The position numbers were made by a program, and so were the translations under genes. Below the pieces are notes generated by a model. It saw only the letters and a list, made by a program, of their open reading frames with translations, was not told the origin of the DNA and made no database searches. A DNA stretch of 64,000 bases from the NCBI GenBank assembly GCA_947561395.2, contig OX387188.1:41039942-41103941 (forward strand), written 5' to 3'. This DNA is from Buxus sempervirens. Lineage: Eukaryota; Streptophyta; Magnoliopsida; Buxales; Buxaceae. The first letter of the stretch is position 1. Every line of letters starts with the position of its first letter. Of this stretch, positions 45,755 through 59,104 are shown piece after piece.

Positions 45755-47626
45755 TTAGGAACTTGAATGCCTAATTCGTACGCCTATCCTAATATATGGC
45801 AACCGAGAGATTATCCCATCTACCCGGCTTCAACTCTATCGCTAATCGCAACAGGCGTAGCTCGGTTCATTAGGAAAAATTAATTCCTAGCTAGTACATT
45901 CTTGCCGTACGCGCAAAGCCTCTTGGTCCAGTGGTCTCTCTCATTGGACCAGATAAATTACGACTTACGAGCCTCCCTCCTTCGGACCCCACAATTAGGC
46001 GATTTAAAACTTTTGGGTTTTTGCAGTGTTTTTGCCAAATTAAATACGTTATTACTAGCCAAAAACAACCGCTTAAGCATTTAGGGGTGGCTATAAACCG
46101 CCGCCAATAGTGTCAATCGGTAAACCAATATGTCTTTCCCCTCCAAAGCTGACATTATTAGCGGGATATTCGTTTTTGAACGTAGAGGCGTAGAAGAGTA
46201 TATAGTGTGGATCCTATTTCCCAAACAATATTAGTGGTGCATCTTTTCCCGAAAGAATAAAATTGTATATAGTGTGCATCCTTTCTTCACAAACAATTAA
46301 TGATATTGGTGTATCTTTTTCTGAAAGTATAGGCATAGAGGTGTACATAATGTGTATCTTATACCCATTTAAGTGCTTATGGCATGTAAATTAGTATGCC
46401 CCAAATCGCCTATGACTATGCAATTTACTTGAAAAATGTTATTAAGAGCCTCTTTAAGAGAAAAAAATTAGTGCATCTTACACGCAAAAAAGAAAAATGC
46501 GTCTAACATGTAAAATTGATGTACTCTTTTGGGATACCATATAAGGGGGAAATTACGTATTTTCGAAGTGTGTAGCATCTTGTCATTTGAAGAAAGGTTT
46601 AGATTTTCTGAGAGAACAATTTCAGTGCGTAGAAAAACCTATTTTTTTCGTCTTTGTTCTTTTGTGAAATAACTTCATCTTGTACAAGAAATTAGTTCTT
46701 TCAACATATCTTAAATTTCCAAACAAACTCTATCAAACTCCTTAATACAAGATATCCATCTACACCTACCTCTTCGATTGGCTGTCTTTGTTACAAGACT
46801 AAAATATATCACGAGAGAGAGGAGCGATATAACCATACCCAATCTAAATCAATCAGTCGGGTAAAGGCCCTGCAGATTAATCAAGTAGAAATGGACTTGA
46901 CTATATAAGACAAAATATTTCATGAATAATCGATTCTATTATGAGACCGAGGTCATTCAGATGTTTAGAACTCCTAAAGTTTAGATTAAAGAATACATTA
47001 GTCTCTAGGTAGAAACTTTATTTGCTACTGGTTAGCAAGACCCAGTGAATCAACTAACCGCACTGTTGTTCTTAAAACAGGGAAAACAGATGGGGGGTGA
47101 TCGCGTTCAATTTGAGTCAGTGGCTTCGGTTGCCTTGAATCTTATATGATATTCATATTATCAACTGCTGTTGTTTTTCTACATAAATTAAAGAACCTGA
47201 AGCTTTTTGTACTGTAAATATTCTTTGCACATGACCCCACAAAAATCTAATCCCTCCCCATCATCCCTACCTAATACAACTCCAGAACCTGCTCGTAACA
47301 GTTTTGGCACCCGCTTATTCCTGCCTGAGGAATCAGATCAAACTTCCAGAAAAGCAGAATTCTCACTTGGGTAGGGTTCATCTGTCTCTGACTATCCTCC
47401 CCTGCACCATCCTCGCCTCAAAAAGAAAAGGAGAAAGAAATAATGAATGAATTGAAAGAGGCAGATGGATGGCTCCATCTATCCTCCACAGATATATGAT
47501 ATTGGATGCTATGGCTGCAAAACTTGTGTGTTCTACGTTTTCTTATTTTCCACGAGAGACGATTTATCATCTCATATTGCAACACTGGGGTCTTCCCAGC
47601 TGCTGCAACTTATCCCACATGCACAT

Positions 47627-50600
47627 TTTAAGCACCTTATTTTTGCACCCTTGGAGTTGCTGAAAATGAAAACCCTAGCAGAAGTCAAACCCCGAGGGGA
47701 CAAAAAGTTGACTTTTTGATTAAGTGATATTTGGCCACCTTGCTTTATATCATTGGATAGAGAATCTCGACACGATTCCAACGCAACTGAGTTTGCAGGA
47801 ATCGGAGTCCGGATTAAGGTTCTGCGGGCGGTCAAACTTGGGCGAAGCCAAAAGTTGACTTTCTGCTAAAATCCGATCCAGAGGCCTTGCTTTATATCAT
47901 TGGATAAAGAATCTCGACACGATTCCAGCGCAACTGAGTTTGCAGGAATCGGAGTCCGGATGAAGGTTCTGCGGGGCGGTCAAATTTGGGCGAAGCCAAA
48001 AGTTGACTTTCTGGTAAAATCCGATCCGGAGGCCTACCCCTAGGTCATGGGATAGAGGGCTCCGATACGATTCTAACGCCACTGAGTTTGCCCAGATCGG
48101 AGCCCGGGTGAAGAAAATATGAGCTGGCGAAGTTCCCGAGCAGCAAAACCGGCGAACTGCGCACGTGGCAAAAAGCTGCACACGTGGCGAGTTGCGCAGG
48201 AAAATATCTCGGGGATCAAATCCGTAAATATCCAAACATTCAAAATATCCCAGGGACCAATCTGAAAGTATCTGAAAATATCTAAATAAAATAATATTAA
48301 ACCTAAATATCCCAGGGACCATATCCTAATTTTCAGATTTTTAAAACAAACGGGCGGCTGCATTAATGGGTTTTTAATCATTTGGTCGCTCAAGCGGGCG
48401 TGGCAGGGGGTATGCGCTCACCTTGAGCTGGGCGCCAAGGTGAGCGGCACCCCATTTCCCTTGCCTATATAAGCCGCGAGAGTCTTCATTGCAGGAGGTT
48501 GGCTGATTTCGGGGTTGGACGATTTTTGGAAAAAAGCTAAGTGTTCGGCATTTTTGCTTGGCAGCTCTCGGGTTGGAGGTTTCTGGGTGTCGGCTACCTT
48601 TGCTCGAGCCTTCTTCCTCACTCCCCATTGCTCAAAACCCTCTCGGCATACCTCTCCTGGCCTCCACCCTCTGACAGAAACCCCTCCGACCCCATTCCCT
48701 CTCTTCCTCTTCTTCCTCATCAAACCCGAAGGAGGTAAACCCTGAGGAGATCTTGCTGTGGGCGTGGAGAGGTGTTGCTCCGGTGGCTGCACAAGGAGGC
48801 TCCACCCACGTCGGATAGGTGTTGAAACATCCAGGTAATGTTCCCGACGAACTCCTGTACAAAATAAATAAGTTCATTGCGATATCCTGTTTTCCAGCAT
48901 TTTTGTTTGTCACCGCTATTACTTGTCTGATTGATTCGAAGGGGGAGCATGTTCCCCCATGAGTTCTCCCTCTCTGTTGTATCCCATAAAGCCCCCAGTC
49001 CCCTTCCTTGCATGTTCTGTTAGTGTTTAGGTGTTCGGATTTGCAGGTTTGTAAGGAGGTTTGATTTTCATAAAAATGTGTTTAGATTAAATCCAAAACT
49101 AGTTGGGAAGTGTTCTGAGCATGTTAGGAGGCTAGTGGAACAGTTACAGACCAAAAAAAATCGGCCAGAGATGGAGATCTCAAAAAAACAGAGAGTTGAA
49201 AATTGCAGTGACTTGCCGCCCATCTGGCGCCCACCTGGCGCTCACCTAGGAGGTGGGCGCCCCTTTCATCTCACTTCCCGCCGAGCTGGCGCCCACCTGG
49301 CGCTCAGCTCGCGTCCACCAAAAAAACAGGTGAAATTCTGGCGCCCTTCTCGCGCCCATCTCGCGCTCACCTCCCGCCCAGCTCGCGCTCACCTGGTATC
49401 GGGTGAGTGCAAGGTCAAAATTTCGCCCGGATTCTGGCGCCCACCTGGCGCTCACTTCAGGAGGTGAGCCCCGGGTACCTCCCCTTGGACCCAGCACAAT
49501 GAGCCAATTTTTTCTTGATAAAGTGTCAATCTTGTGTATTTTCTTATGTGATTATTGCTGAATGTGAATGATATTTCCGAACCAAACCGGATAAACCAAA
49601 AGGGTTTCTGGGTTACCCGGAAACCCGACATGGGACTTGGACTCTCGGTCCAACTTGGTTTCCAGTGGGCCTTCCAACAGGGCCCACCTAGCCCAACCAA
49701 TTCATTTTGCTTAACTAAGATAATAAGAGATTTGAGTGGGCCAGACCATTTGAGGCCCACCCAAGCCCTAATTGGGCCATGCCTGATTAAAGTAGGATGT
49801 GGTTTGGCCGAGACCACGGGTAGGGCCTATCGGGCCCACTAAGCCCATGAACCCGACCAACTTAGGGTTTCCAAACCCTAATTCAGGAAGCCTTGGGCTT
49901 TCAAGCCCAAGCCCAGGTAAAGGGCCCCAAGCCCAGTACTTGGCCCGTTTTTGGCATAGATAAGAAAGATAAAATCAAAATCACTTGGCAACCAATTGGG
50001 GGGCCCACTCAAGGGCCCACAAGGCAATCCCGGCCCACTTTTTGGCATGAAATCCACTTAACTAAATCAACTTGAACTCCAAAAGAAAATCAATTCAAAT
50101 TGAACCAAAGTCCAAAGGGCCATACTTGGCCCACCAGGGGATACCGTGGGCCTTCCAACGGGGCCCACCCAACCAGGTTCATATCATCTTAATTAAAAAG
50201 ATAAAATCAAGTAAAGGGACCCACACCACTTTGGCGGTCCCGCCAGACTTAATCAAAATTGCATGCTGGACTAGGAATCGGGTGAGCGAGAGACCAAAGT
50301 TGACTCAAACCAGGGAAACCTATGGGACCCGTCACTTGACGGGGTGGACTGGGGTGTCTACGGACTTCCCCAGACCGCAACCGAGCCCCTACTTAGAATC
50401 TCAAAGCCGCAGACCAAAAGCCTTAGAAGAAGAACTTAGGCATCCAGGTGTCTGCCTGCACCCCATCAGGCAGTGGCGACTCCAACCAAAACCCGAGGCA
50501 CGCGTTGTAAAACCCCGATTTTTCACCTAATAAATAAATAAATAATAAATAAAAGAAAATATGAGTTAAGTCCTAGTTAAAATAAAAAGTGAAGATTTAG

Positions 50601-53563
50601 AGAATAATTAATTCAAATAAGTTCTAAGTTGAAGGTAAAGAAAGAATTTTAATGAAATTAGCCTAAAAGAATAAAAAGGGTATTTTGGTAATTTCCAGAA
50701 AAGGGTAATTAGTAAATAGATCATCAAATAATAATGAGAATTAGAAAATAGAAGAAAACAAATTATTTTGACAAGTTAGAAATTAAAAGAAATTAATAAA
50801 AGCCTAAAATAGGGAAAAAGGGTAATTAGGAGATTTCACGTCTTAATTTGGAGAAAATAAGGTTTTAGGTGATAATAATGTTTAATTAACTATTTTGCAC
50901 GAAAATAGTTTATTTTCATGAGTTTAGATAATAGGAAACTTAATTAGTATTATTTAAGTAGAAAAATAGAAGGTGGAGAAAAAGTAGGAATTAAATTAGA
51001 AAGGATTAGACATTAACTAGACCATGGTTGGGTTAGCCCAAATTAAACTAGCCAATTAGGGTTTGTTTAGGATTTCTAAAGCTTAGTATAAATAGGAGGC
51101 TAAGGTTAGAAGAGAGGGGATTTTCGTGGGTTTCTTATGGAGAGAAAAGAGGGAGAGAAAGGAAGGAGGTCTCTAATGGAGGTGTCTGACCAGCCACCAT
51201 CAAAATGCGATCGGGGAAAATCCGCACGGTGGATCGCCTCCAAATTTGGAGGTTTTGTTCGTGACTGATAAAAATACATTATGAACGGTGGAGATTTGAA
51301 TTGGAAGAGTCTAGCTTGGTGCGGTTGGGAGCAACATTCTGGTCCAGAATTAGAAGGTGTAATGGAAGAAGGATTTAGCGTATAAGGCAAGTAGTAACCC
51401 TTGGAAAACGTGAGGAATTGCATGATTTGGTTTTCTGTGATTTCATATGGTTGAATGGATTAGTCGAAACAGTATTTACATGGAATCAAATTGTTTATAT
51501 TTTAGGGTTTTGTGTTCTTGAAGAATTTGCTAAAGTAAGGAAGAAACTTGGTTTGATTATGAAATAAATTATAGGATGGTATTTAATTAATAAGAATTGA
51601 TCTAGAAGGCTTTAGGAATGTTTTAGAATGTTATTAGATCAATTTAGACCAAGAAAACATAAAGCAAAAGCATAAGAATCCGAAATTGTAAAATCTGGAA
51701 AATTCTATTAAAAATTGCACGAGCGCCCAGGATCGCCTAGGATCGCCCAGCCCTGTAGAGGTAGGCGGTCTAAGTAAAATTTGTAGATTTTGGGGATTTT
51801 GTAATTCGAATAAATACTCAATAATTCTTATGATTAGTTAAGCATGTTAGCATCTTTATAAGGACCTAATTAAGCTATAAAAATTATATAATTAATTGGG
51901 AAAGATTAAGCAATAAATAGAAGGTTATAATGAAAGGATTGTTATAAAAGAGTCAAAGGGTAAGGATATTGCTAGAAATAATACTACTGAAATTTATAGC
52001 TTACAAACATCTTTTAAACTTCATTCTAGGTCTGTAGAACATGCTGGAAAAATAAAATACAGAAAATTCAAATAGAAACTAGCTTAGGTGCTAAGGTAGG
52101 AAATTGGATTCTAATAAAGGGATTAAGAAGGAAAAGTTCAAGCATGATTTGATTTACTTTATTTTGAGCTTTAAATAGGAATATTGGCTACTGGAATTGC
52201 ATAAACTCAGATTTTATCGGATTTATGATACTTGAGTTTTATTTTGAATATAATTGGAAGAATTGCATATGTTATTCTGAAAATGCCTATAATTGGATTT
52301 GTTATGATTGAATCATGATTTTCACATGGAATGGAATACTTTGGTATGGATTGGTATGTGGTATGATATTGTTCTCTTTAATTTTACGGTTGGGTGATAC
52401 GGCTTCTGTGGTAGAGTTTGATACTATCTTTTACGGCAGAGATGGGTAATCCTCTGTGTAGAGATGTGTAATCCTTTACGGGTAAAAGTGTGTATGCCTC
52501 CTACATTAGCGTGTCCTCCCGTATGTGGTTTTATCGTGGTTTGTGTCAGTGGGCTTAGCTGTATATGGATCCATAGTTTTGGCTGGTTAGCTAAGTGGTA
52601 TTTAGTTTGGATTGATTTACTCCTATATTGCGAACGCGCTTCCCTTTGCAAGTTAGTTTGCTCTGGGAGGGTCCTATGTCTGGAGGGACACCCCGGTGAG
52701 CCGCTGGTGATTCCCTGTACATGTGGATAAGCGACCACACTCCATGTATTGATTCTGGTGCTGCATGCTGGTGGTACGTCCAACTCTGCGGGGTTCGTGC
52801 GCAATAAGTCGGTGACTACGGCTCTTGCCTAAGCTGCGCTGCATGGGGCTTGAGTATCATCAAGTAGCACTGCCCCTAAGCCGCACGGTGGAACAGCATT
52901 TAGTAGAGTGTCATCTCAAATACTTATCATCTTTGTGAGTCCTGCAATGGCACGTGTTTTATCTCTTTTGTCGGTTTTACCTCGTTAACATCAAGAGACT
53001 GGTATTTATACATGATCGTCTGTTTTATCGCTTTATTTGGAATTGCCATGAATAACTTGGATTCTCGTCTTATCGTTGATTAATCGAATACCTCATGACT
53101 ATTTGCTTATATTGGACTGTTTCAAATTGCATGCACCTGCTACTTGCTGAGATGTAAATCTCACTCCGTTTTCCCCTATATTTTTCAGGTTGCTTGGAGA
53201 GATCGCGAAGATGGGGTTTTAATTTGATGGGTAGAATTATAATTGGTATTAATGTCACATGTTGATTAGATAAACTTAATTGTAAATTGAATTGAATATA
53301 TTGATTAAAGAATTGCTTATTTTATTTGGCCACCATAACTCTGATGTAATTGATTTATAAATTTTAAAATTATTGTGAATCTTGGTGTGTATCTGACCCA
53401 GCTTCGTGGTAACACCTCGAGTTTGATTGTTGAATCGGACTTGGGTTGTTACAGTAGCGAACCGGGTTCGGGTTGGGTGCCGGTTTGCACTGACCCGGGT
53501 TCGAGGCGTTACACGCGTCGTTACGCGTGCGCCTCGTCGTGCGACCGAAATCGGGTGCGCACA
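47627..53563 (+). mobile_element. Solo LTR C (unit 2)
   Basis: Duplicate of 34699-40635, with TSD CACAT on both sides (47622-47626, 53564-53568). Carries the single substitution seen between units (T at 50182). Confidence 0.88.
50506..53513 (+). mobile_element. Solo LTR A (unit 2)
   Basis: Duplicate of 37578-40585, TSD CGCGT retained. Confidence 0.88.
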
Positions 53564-56088
53564 CACATCATCTGCCTTGGAGACTGGTAATGTGCTGCGT
53601 AATAGTCTTCAATGCATCCAAAATGGCAGAACTTAAAGCTGTGTCCATACTCCACAGGCCTTGAGCTATTGAACTGCTCCACCCACATTCCCATGCTCAC
53701 ATCTTCCATCTTGAACAACTGCATTGTAAGGAACAGTCCAAATATTCATTCAAGATTTCCAACATGGACTGAATCAACATGTGTGTGTATGCATGACAGA
53801 GAGAGAGTACAAATGACTGAGCACCAGCAGATTATCCAACTTACTCTTAGCTTGTGTTTCTCAAACTGCGATACAACAAAGTATGCAATGTCAGATGAGA
53901 TAACGTAACCCGGCCCATTTGCATCGGGTGGATACTCTTCTTCTGGCCACTCCTAGAAAACCCAAAAAGGGCAGAAGGAAATTAATAATCATCTCAAGAC
54001 AAAAAATTCTTTTTGGAGGTAAACAAAGAGAATGTTTTCCAATTATAAAGAGAATTGACAGTTGCATATACAAAGAGAATTGACAGTTGCATATATAAAG
54101 AGAATGTTGAATCATTTAAAAATTTTAATCAGGCAACGATTTTGTCATATATACAATTATAATTGACAAAACTACATTATATGCATGATCCTAGATCAAT
54201 CATGTTATTGTGAATTGATATTATTACCCTACCAGCCAAAAGAATGTCAGGGTCACATACCACCTCATGTTGTTTTTCATTAACAATTCCTCTAAATATT
54301 CCATGGAAATGTAAGTGCATCAACTCAGAAATTCCAACTTCACCAATTTAGTAGAAAGCTTCACTAGAAAGGTGGAGACTACAAAAGTGGCAGCATAATT
54401 GCATGAACAAGGAAATATATAGTCACCTCAATTGAAGAGAAGTCAGTTTCAATAATTTTTAAGTAATATTTTTAATCTGGTAAGGAACTCTTGTGACAGT
54501 GGCTAAGCAATGAAGAATACTGAGACCAGAGAACAATTAAAAATATTTATAATGGGGATGAGATAATTCCTTTTCTTTATGACTGATGAAAATCTTCTCA
54601 GAGAAGATACTAAGACAGGAAAGAGAGTGTTTCCTTCCGCTACTTGAAAAATAGAACTTTTCTGCCAACGAGATCGAACACAGATAAATATAGTAAACAA
54701 TTTCCAAAACAATAATAATTAATCGCAATGCAACATTACACGTGAGAAGGAAGGGAATTATGACAATAAGAATTAGATCCAAGTTAAGCCCTAAAATCCA
54801 CAGTAGGTGAGTTATGAACAGTCAAGAACCTGAAGCACAAATAAGTGAACAAGTCTTTTAAGGGGCAGCAGAAATTGTCAAAACAATACCTCATAAGTCA
54901 CTGCCCATTTGCCATATCGCAGGGCCTGCGGTAGAAGTTTATGTTTCCCACATACAGGCTCCTATCAGCAGGAATTTTCTTAACTTCCTTTATCACTGCC
55001 TCCACTCTAGGGATGCTTATTGGGCTATGCCGGGCTGGGGGTGCCTGGGCCGTGGCCCATTTAGGCACGGCCCGTCAGGGCACACGTCCCGACGGGCCAT
55101 GGCATGCGGGTGGCCCGGGCCCGCGTCTAAGCGGGTCGGCTTGCTATGGCATGACAGGTTGGCCCGCAATTGGCTAGCTCTCTTTTCCCCTCAAAAAGTG
55201 GGTTTTAACCATTTTTTTGCCCTTTTTATCTCCCCAACAACTATATAACAACCATATTGGGGGGATGGTTGTAATTGACTATTAAAAGACCTTTTCTACC
55301 CTTCAAACTGCTAAATAACAGTAATATTGGAGGGTAGATGTGGTAAAAAGCCAGTTTTGGATTTTTATAAATAGGCTTACCCTTTCCCACTTCAAACCAC
55401 ACCTCTTTTACAATCTCTTACTCTCTTCTTCTACAATCTCTTTAGCCTATCAAGAAATAGTTGCTTTGCTTAAATTGTTCAAGCATCAGAAGTGGGAAAT
55501 TGGACTCTGCAAAGTTCAAGCTTCATTCTAAAGAGGTATTCTTCTATTTAATTTTCCGATTTTAAAATTAGTATATATATATATATATATATATATAAGT
55601 AATTCTCTCATTCTACCTTTCTTATTATTTTAAAGCCTAGTATCGTGGGTGAATATTGTACAACTAAGTGCATCTCTAGAAAAGTTCTGTCACAGAGGAC
55701 GCAATAATTGCCTTAAGGAAAGTGGATTTTAAGTGGGACTGTTTGTGACCCCTCCACTTACCTGAGAATTTTCGTGGTGCATTTTTGCATACTTATTCCT
55801 TACTTTACTATAGGTAGTGTATCACCAAAAATTTATTATTATATTATTTATTAAGAAATTTTTTTTTCCAAAATTTGATAATGGACCCCAGGCATCCTAT
55901 GTTCTTTAACACTGAGGAAAGAGAATTTCTTAGACTCTATTCTGACCCAACTTTTCTGATGATGTGACCTAATCCCCATATGGTGACCCTCCCATCCAAG
56001 ATCACGAAACTGAGTTGCCTTCCCAAAAGATGGGATCATCTTCCCTACCAGCTAGGAGCACTAAGAGGAGTAGAACCTCCAGTGTTTG

Positions 56089-56525
56089 TGTAAAACCCGG
56101 AATTTTTAAGGAATTTTAATTTAGGGTGAATAGGAGATTAAAGGATTTAAAAACGAGATTAAGGGATTTAATGAGATTAATTAAATTAAACTTTAAAAGA
56201 CTTGATTGCTAGTCCGGTTAGGGGTGGTTTACTTGAAGTTAACAAGCTAAATTGATTTCGGTTCGGTTCACTTGTATAGTAAAAAAAAAAATTGTTAGGT
56301 GATTGAGACCGGTTTAGTTGATTTAGGTGTAACTTGAATTTATTTGGTTTAATTGGGCAAATTGGTCTGATTCAATTGCGTTCAGTTTAGTGAATCTGGT
56401 TTATGTGTAAAAAGGGAATTTAATTGGTTTAATTAGGTTAGTTGGGTTTAAGTGGTTTATTTAAATAGGTCGGTTCATTTCTAGTAGCCCGGCTTAATGA
56501 GTCATTGGTTTAACCGGTTTAATAG

Positions 56526-56570
<45 letters not shown>

Positions 56571-59099
56571 CAGGATTAAGAACCGAAAGTGTTCTATTTT
56601 TCACTTTGTCCGTGGAAGAGGAAAAAGGGGCGCAGAGGAGAAGACGAAGGGTGAAGAAGCCTTGGCGATTTCAATTAGATCAGATCAGATTGGAGTTCTC
56701 GGCTAATCTGAATTCGAAGTTCAGGTTAGAATCATCTAACTTAAGAGCAAATTGTAGAATTTGAATCTGAATGGGATTAAAGGATTAGATCGGATGAAAA
56801 CTAATCTGAGGATGGTCGAAGTTCAGATCAGTGTTGAGAGTGGGAAATTGAAGTGCAAAAGTCAGAAGCTTGCTGGTCAATTGAAGGTTTGACAAATTGA
56901 AATCGGTAGTTAGAAGTAAGTAGCTTTTATTTTCTCCTCTTGTTTTTTTCGTTTTTAGAAGATGAGCTGATTTATTTTATGTTGGAATCTTATGGTTAGT
57001 CTCAAATTTCAAGCTTAAATTTCAGTTTGATATAGTCTGGAGTGATTGCAATTGTTTTTAGATTATTTGGAAGCAAGGCAAACCTTTGAAAATGATAAAA
57101 GCAAGGGCTGAAATGAGGAAAATCGTGACTGGTTGGCTGTGCGGGAGGAAGAAGAAGGGTTTTGAAAAATAACTACAATTTGGTGCAAAAATGATAACGT
57201 AATTAAACATTGATGTATTATTTTAGAAAATAATTACATTTTAGTGTAACACGTTTACTGTATTAATACATTAGTTCACCGAACCTAAATAATTACTATT
57301 TAGTTTAGATTTTAGTTAGATTCAACAAATAGTTCAAACCCCAAATAAATAATTACATTTTAGTTATATTTTGAAAGAAAAATAAAAATTCAAGGAAAAA
57401 GTGTTTAAAAATGGATTTTTAGATTTGTAACTTAATTTAAAAATAAGATATTGACAATTTAATAATAGTAAAGAGAAAAGAAATAGTTAAGATGCAATCT
57501 GACATATTGCACGAAAAGGATTTTTAAGAAGGTGATCAAAGAATTTTGGGAAGGTAGTAGTTGAGAACAATACTTTTATTTCTAATTTGACTCTTAAAGG
57601 GGTTTTATGGAAGTTAATGGAAAGAATGTATAAAGTAAATATAAATGAAAATTTTGGTTATCGGAGGGTGTGCCAAGCTTTTAGAGAACTACAAATATTA
57701 ATACTATTTTGTTGGGGCGAGAGAAAGCTTACTTGAACAAATTAAAATCAAATTAGAATAAGAAGGAATGGAGAAAATACAATTTAACTATAGAGAAACC
57801 TTTTATAAAATGTAATTGTTAATTAGGTTGGGAAAGAGTCTGTGATTAACAAGGGAATTGTAGGGAGTTTAATTTGGAATTGGAAAGACACTAAGAAAAA
57901 ATATTTGTAAAACTTGATATTTGGATAAGTAATGTTTGTAAATTTCTGATCTTGTGGATACGGTGGAACCTTGATTATTATCATTGGATTTTAACCTCAG
58001 TTTAGATGAGATTGTCGTGATTATGGAATCTTTACATGGAACTGGTTTTATGCGGATTTTTCAGAAAGAGGATTTAAATTGATTTTGAATGATTGGGTTT
58101 TGGCTTGGAATTGGTTTTCCTCCATGTACTTGGAGATACGGTTTGTGATGCTCATGTACTTGGGTAGTTGTGATACCTCCGTGTATCTCAGAGACGCCCC
58201 GTGTACCTCGGAATGTTGTTACCTCCGTGTATCTCGGGGATGCCCCGTGTAGCTCGGGATGATATGATTGAGATTGAGATGAGTTGTGCTTACTGGATTT
58301 CTCCGTTGGTTTTGGTTTTAGAGTCTAGTGGGCATAGCTCGATATGGATCCATGTTAGGAGCTAGATAGTGGAAAGGATTGTTCTTTGCTAATCTTAACA
58401 CTTTGTTCACGCACGCGTTTCCATCGTGTATCTCGATGAGGCCCTCACTGTATCTGGTTGGCTGCGGCTATGATAGGATAGTACATGCCAACCCATTACT
58501 GTACCTGGATGGGTTCTCCCGCAATAAGTCGATGACCGTGTAGCTCGGCTTCGCTCATAAGCCGAGAGGTGGCATAGTGAGCTCGGTCTTACACTGGTTA
58601 AAGGTAGTCTTATTTCATGAGTCCTGCGGTGACTCATCAATTATTATTTCCATGATACAAACCTCTTTGTTTTACTGTATTATTCTTGTTATCTCGTTCT
58701 GATCGATGGTTTATTGTTGGATTATTCAGATTACTCGGAACTGATGTATTATCGCTACTATTGCACGATTTACGACTGTATCATGGTTTAGAACTGATAA
58801 ACTGTATTTGTGCATGCATGTGCTGCTTGCTGGGATATTCGTATCTCATTACGTTTTGTTTTGTTTTGTTTTCAGTTTCTGGTAAGGACGACACAGCGGG
58901 TATATGCTCGGTTCATGTGAGTTAGCATTGGTTATAGTATTTTATCTTTGAGCTTGGGTTATAGTGCACTCTGATTATCCAGTTATTATTGTGTATTCAT
59001 GTTTTTCCTTCACTTTGATATTGCTATCCTGGGTTATATATATTAACCTTCGGAGATAAGTTACGATTTCTCTACGTAACTTGGATCCGGGGCGTTACA
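56089..59099 (+). mobile_element. Solo LTR B (unit 2 and beyond), complete
   Basis: 3011 bp, TGTAAAACCC...GGCGTTACA, perfect TSD GTTTG at 56084-56088 and 59100-59104. It interrupts the hAT transposase between AGT-GTT|TGG codons (TSSVW). No internal retroelement domain remains, so it is a solo LTR. Confidence 0.92.
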
Positions 59100-59104
59100 G
59101 TTTG

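Larger units (their letters stand above)
45755..58688 (+). repeat. 12.93 kb tandem duplication, unit 2
   Basis: 12,934 bp. Differences noticed from unit 1: G at 37254 versus T at 50182, and six extra bases in the (AT)n tract at about 56527-56562 versus 43600-43629. At the unit 1/unit 2 junction (45755-45757) TTA is shared by both parent sequences. Confidence 0.97.
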
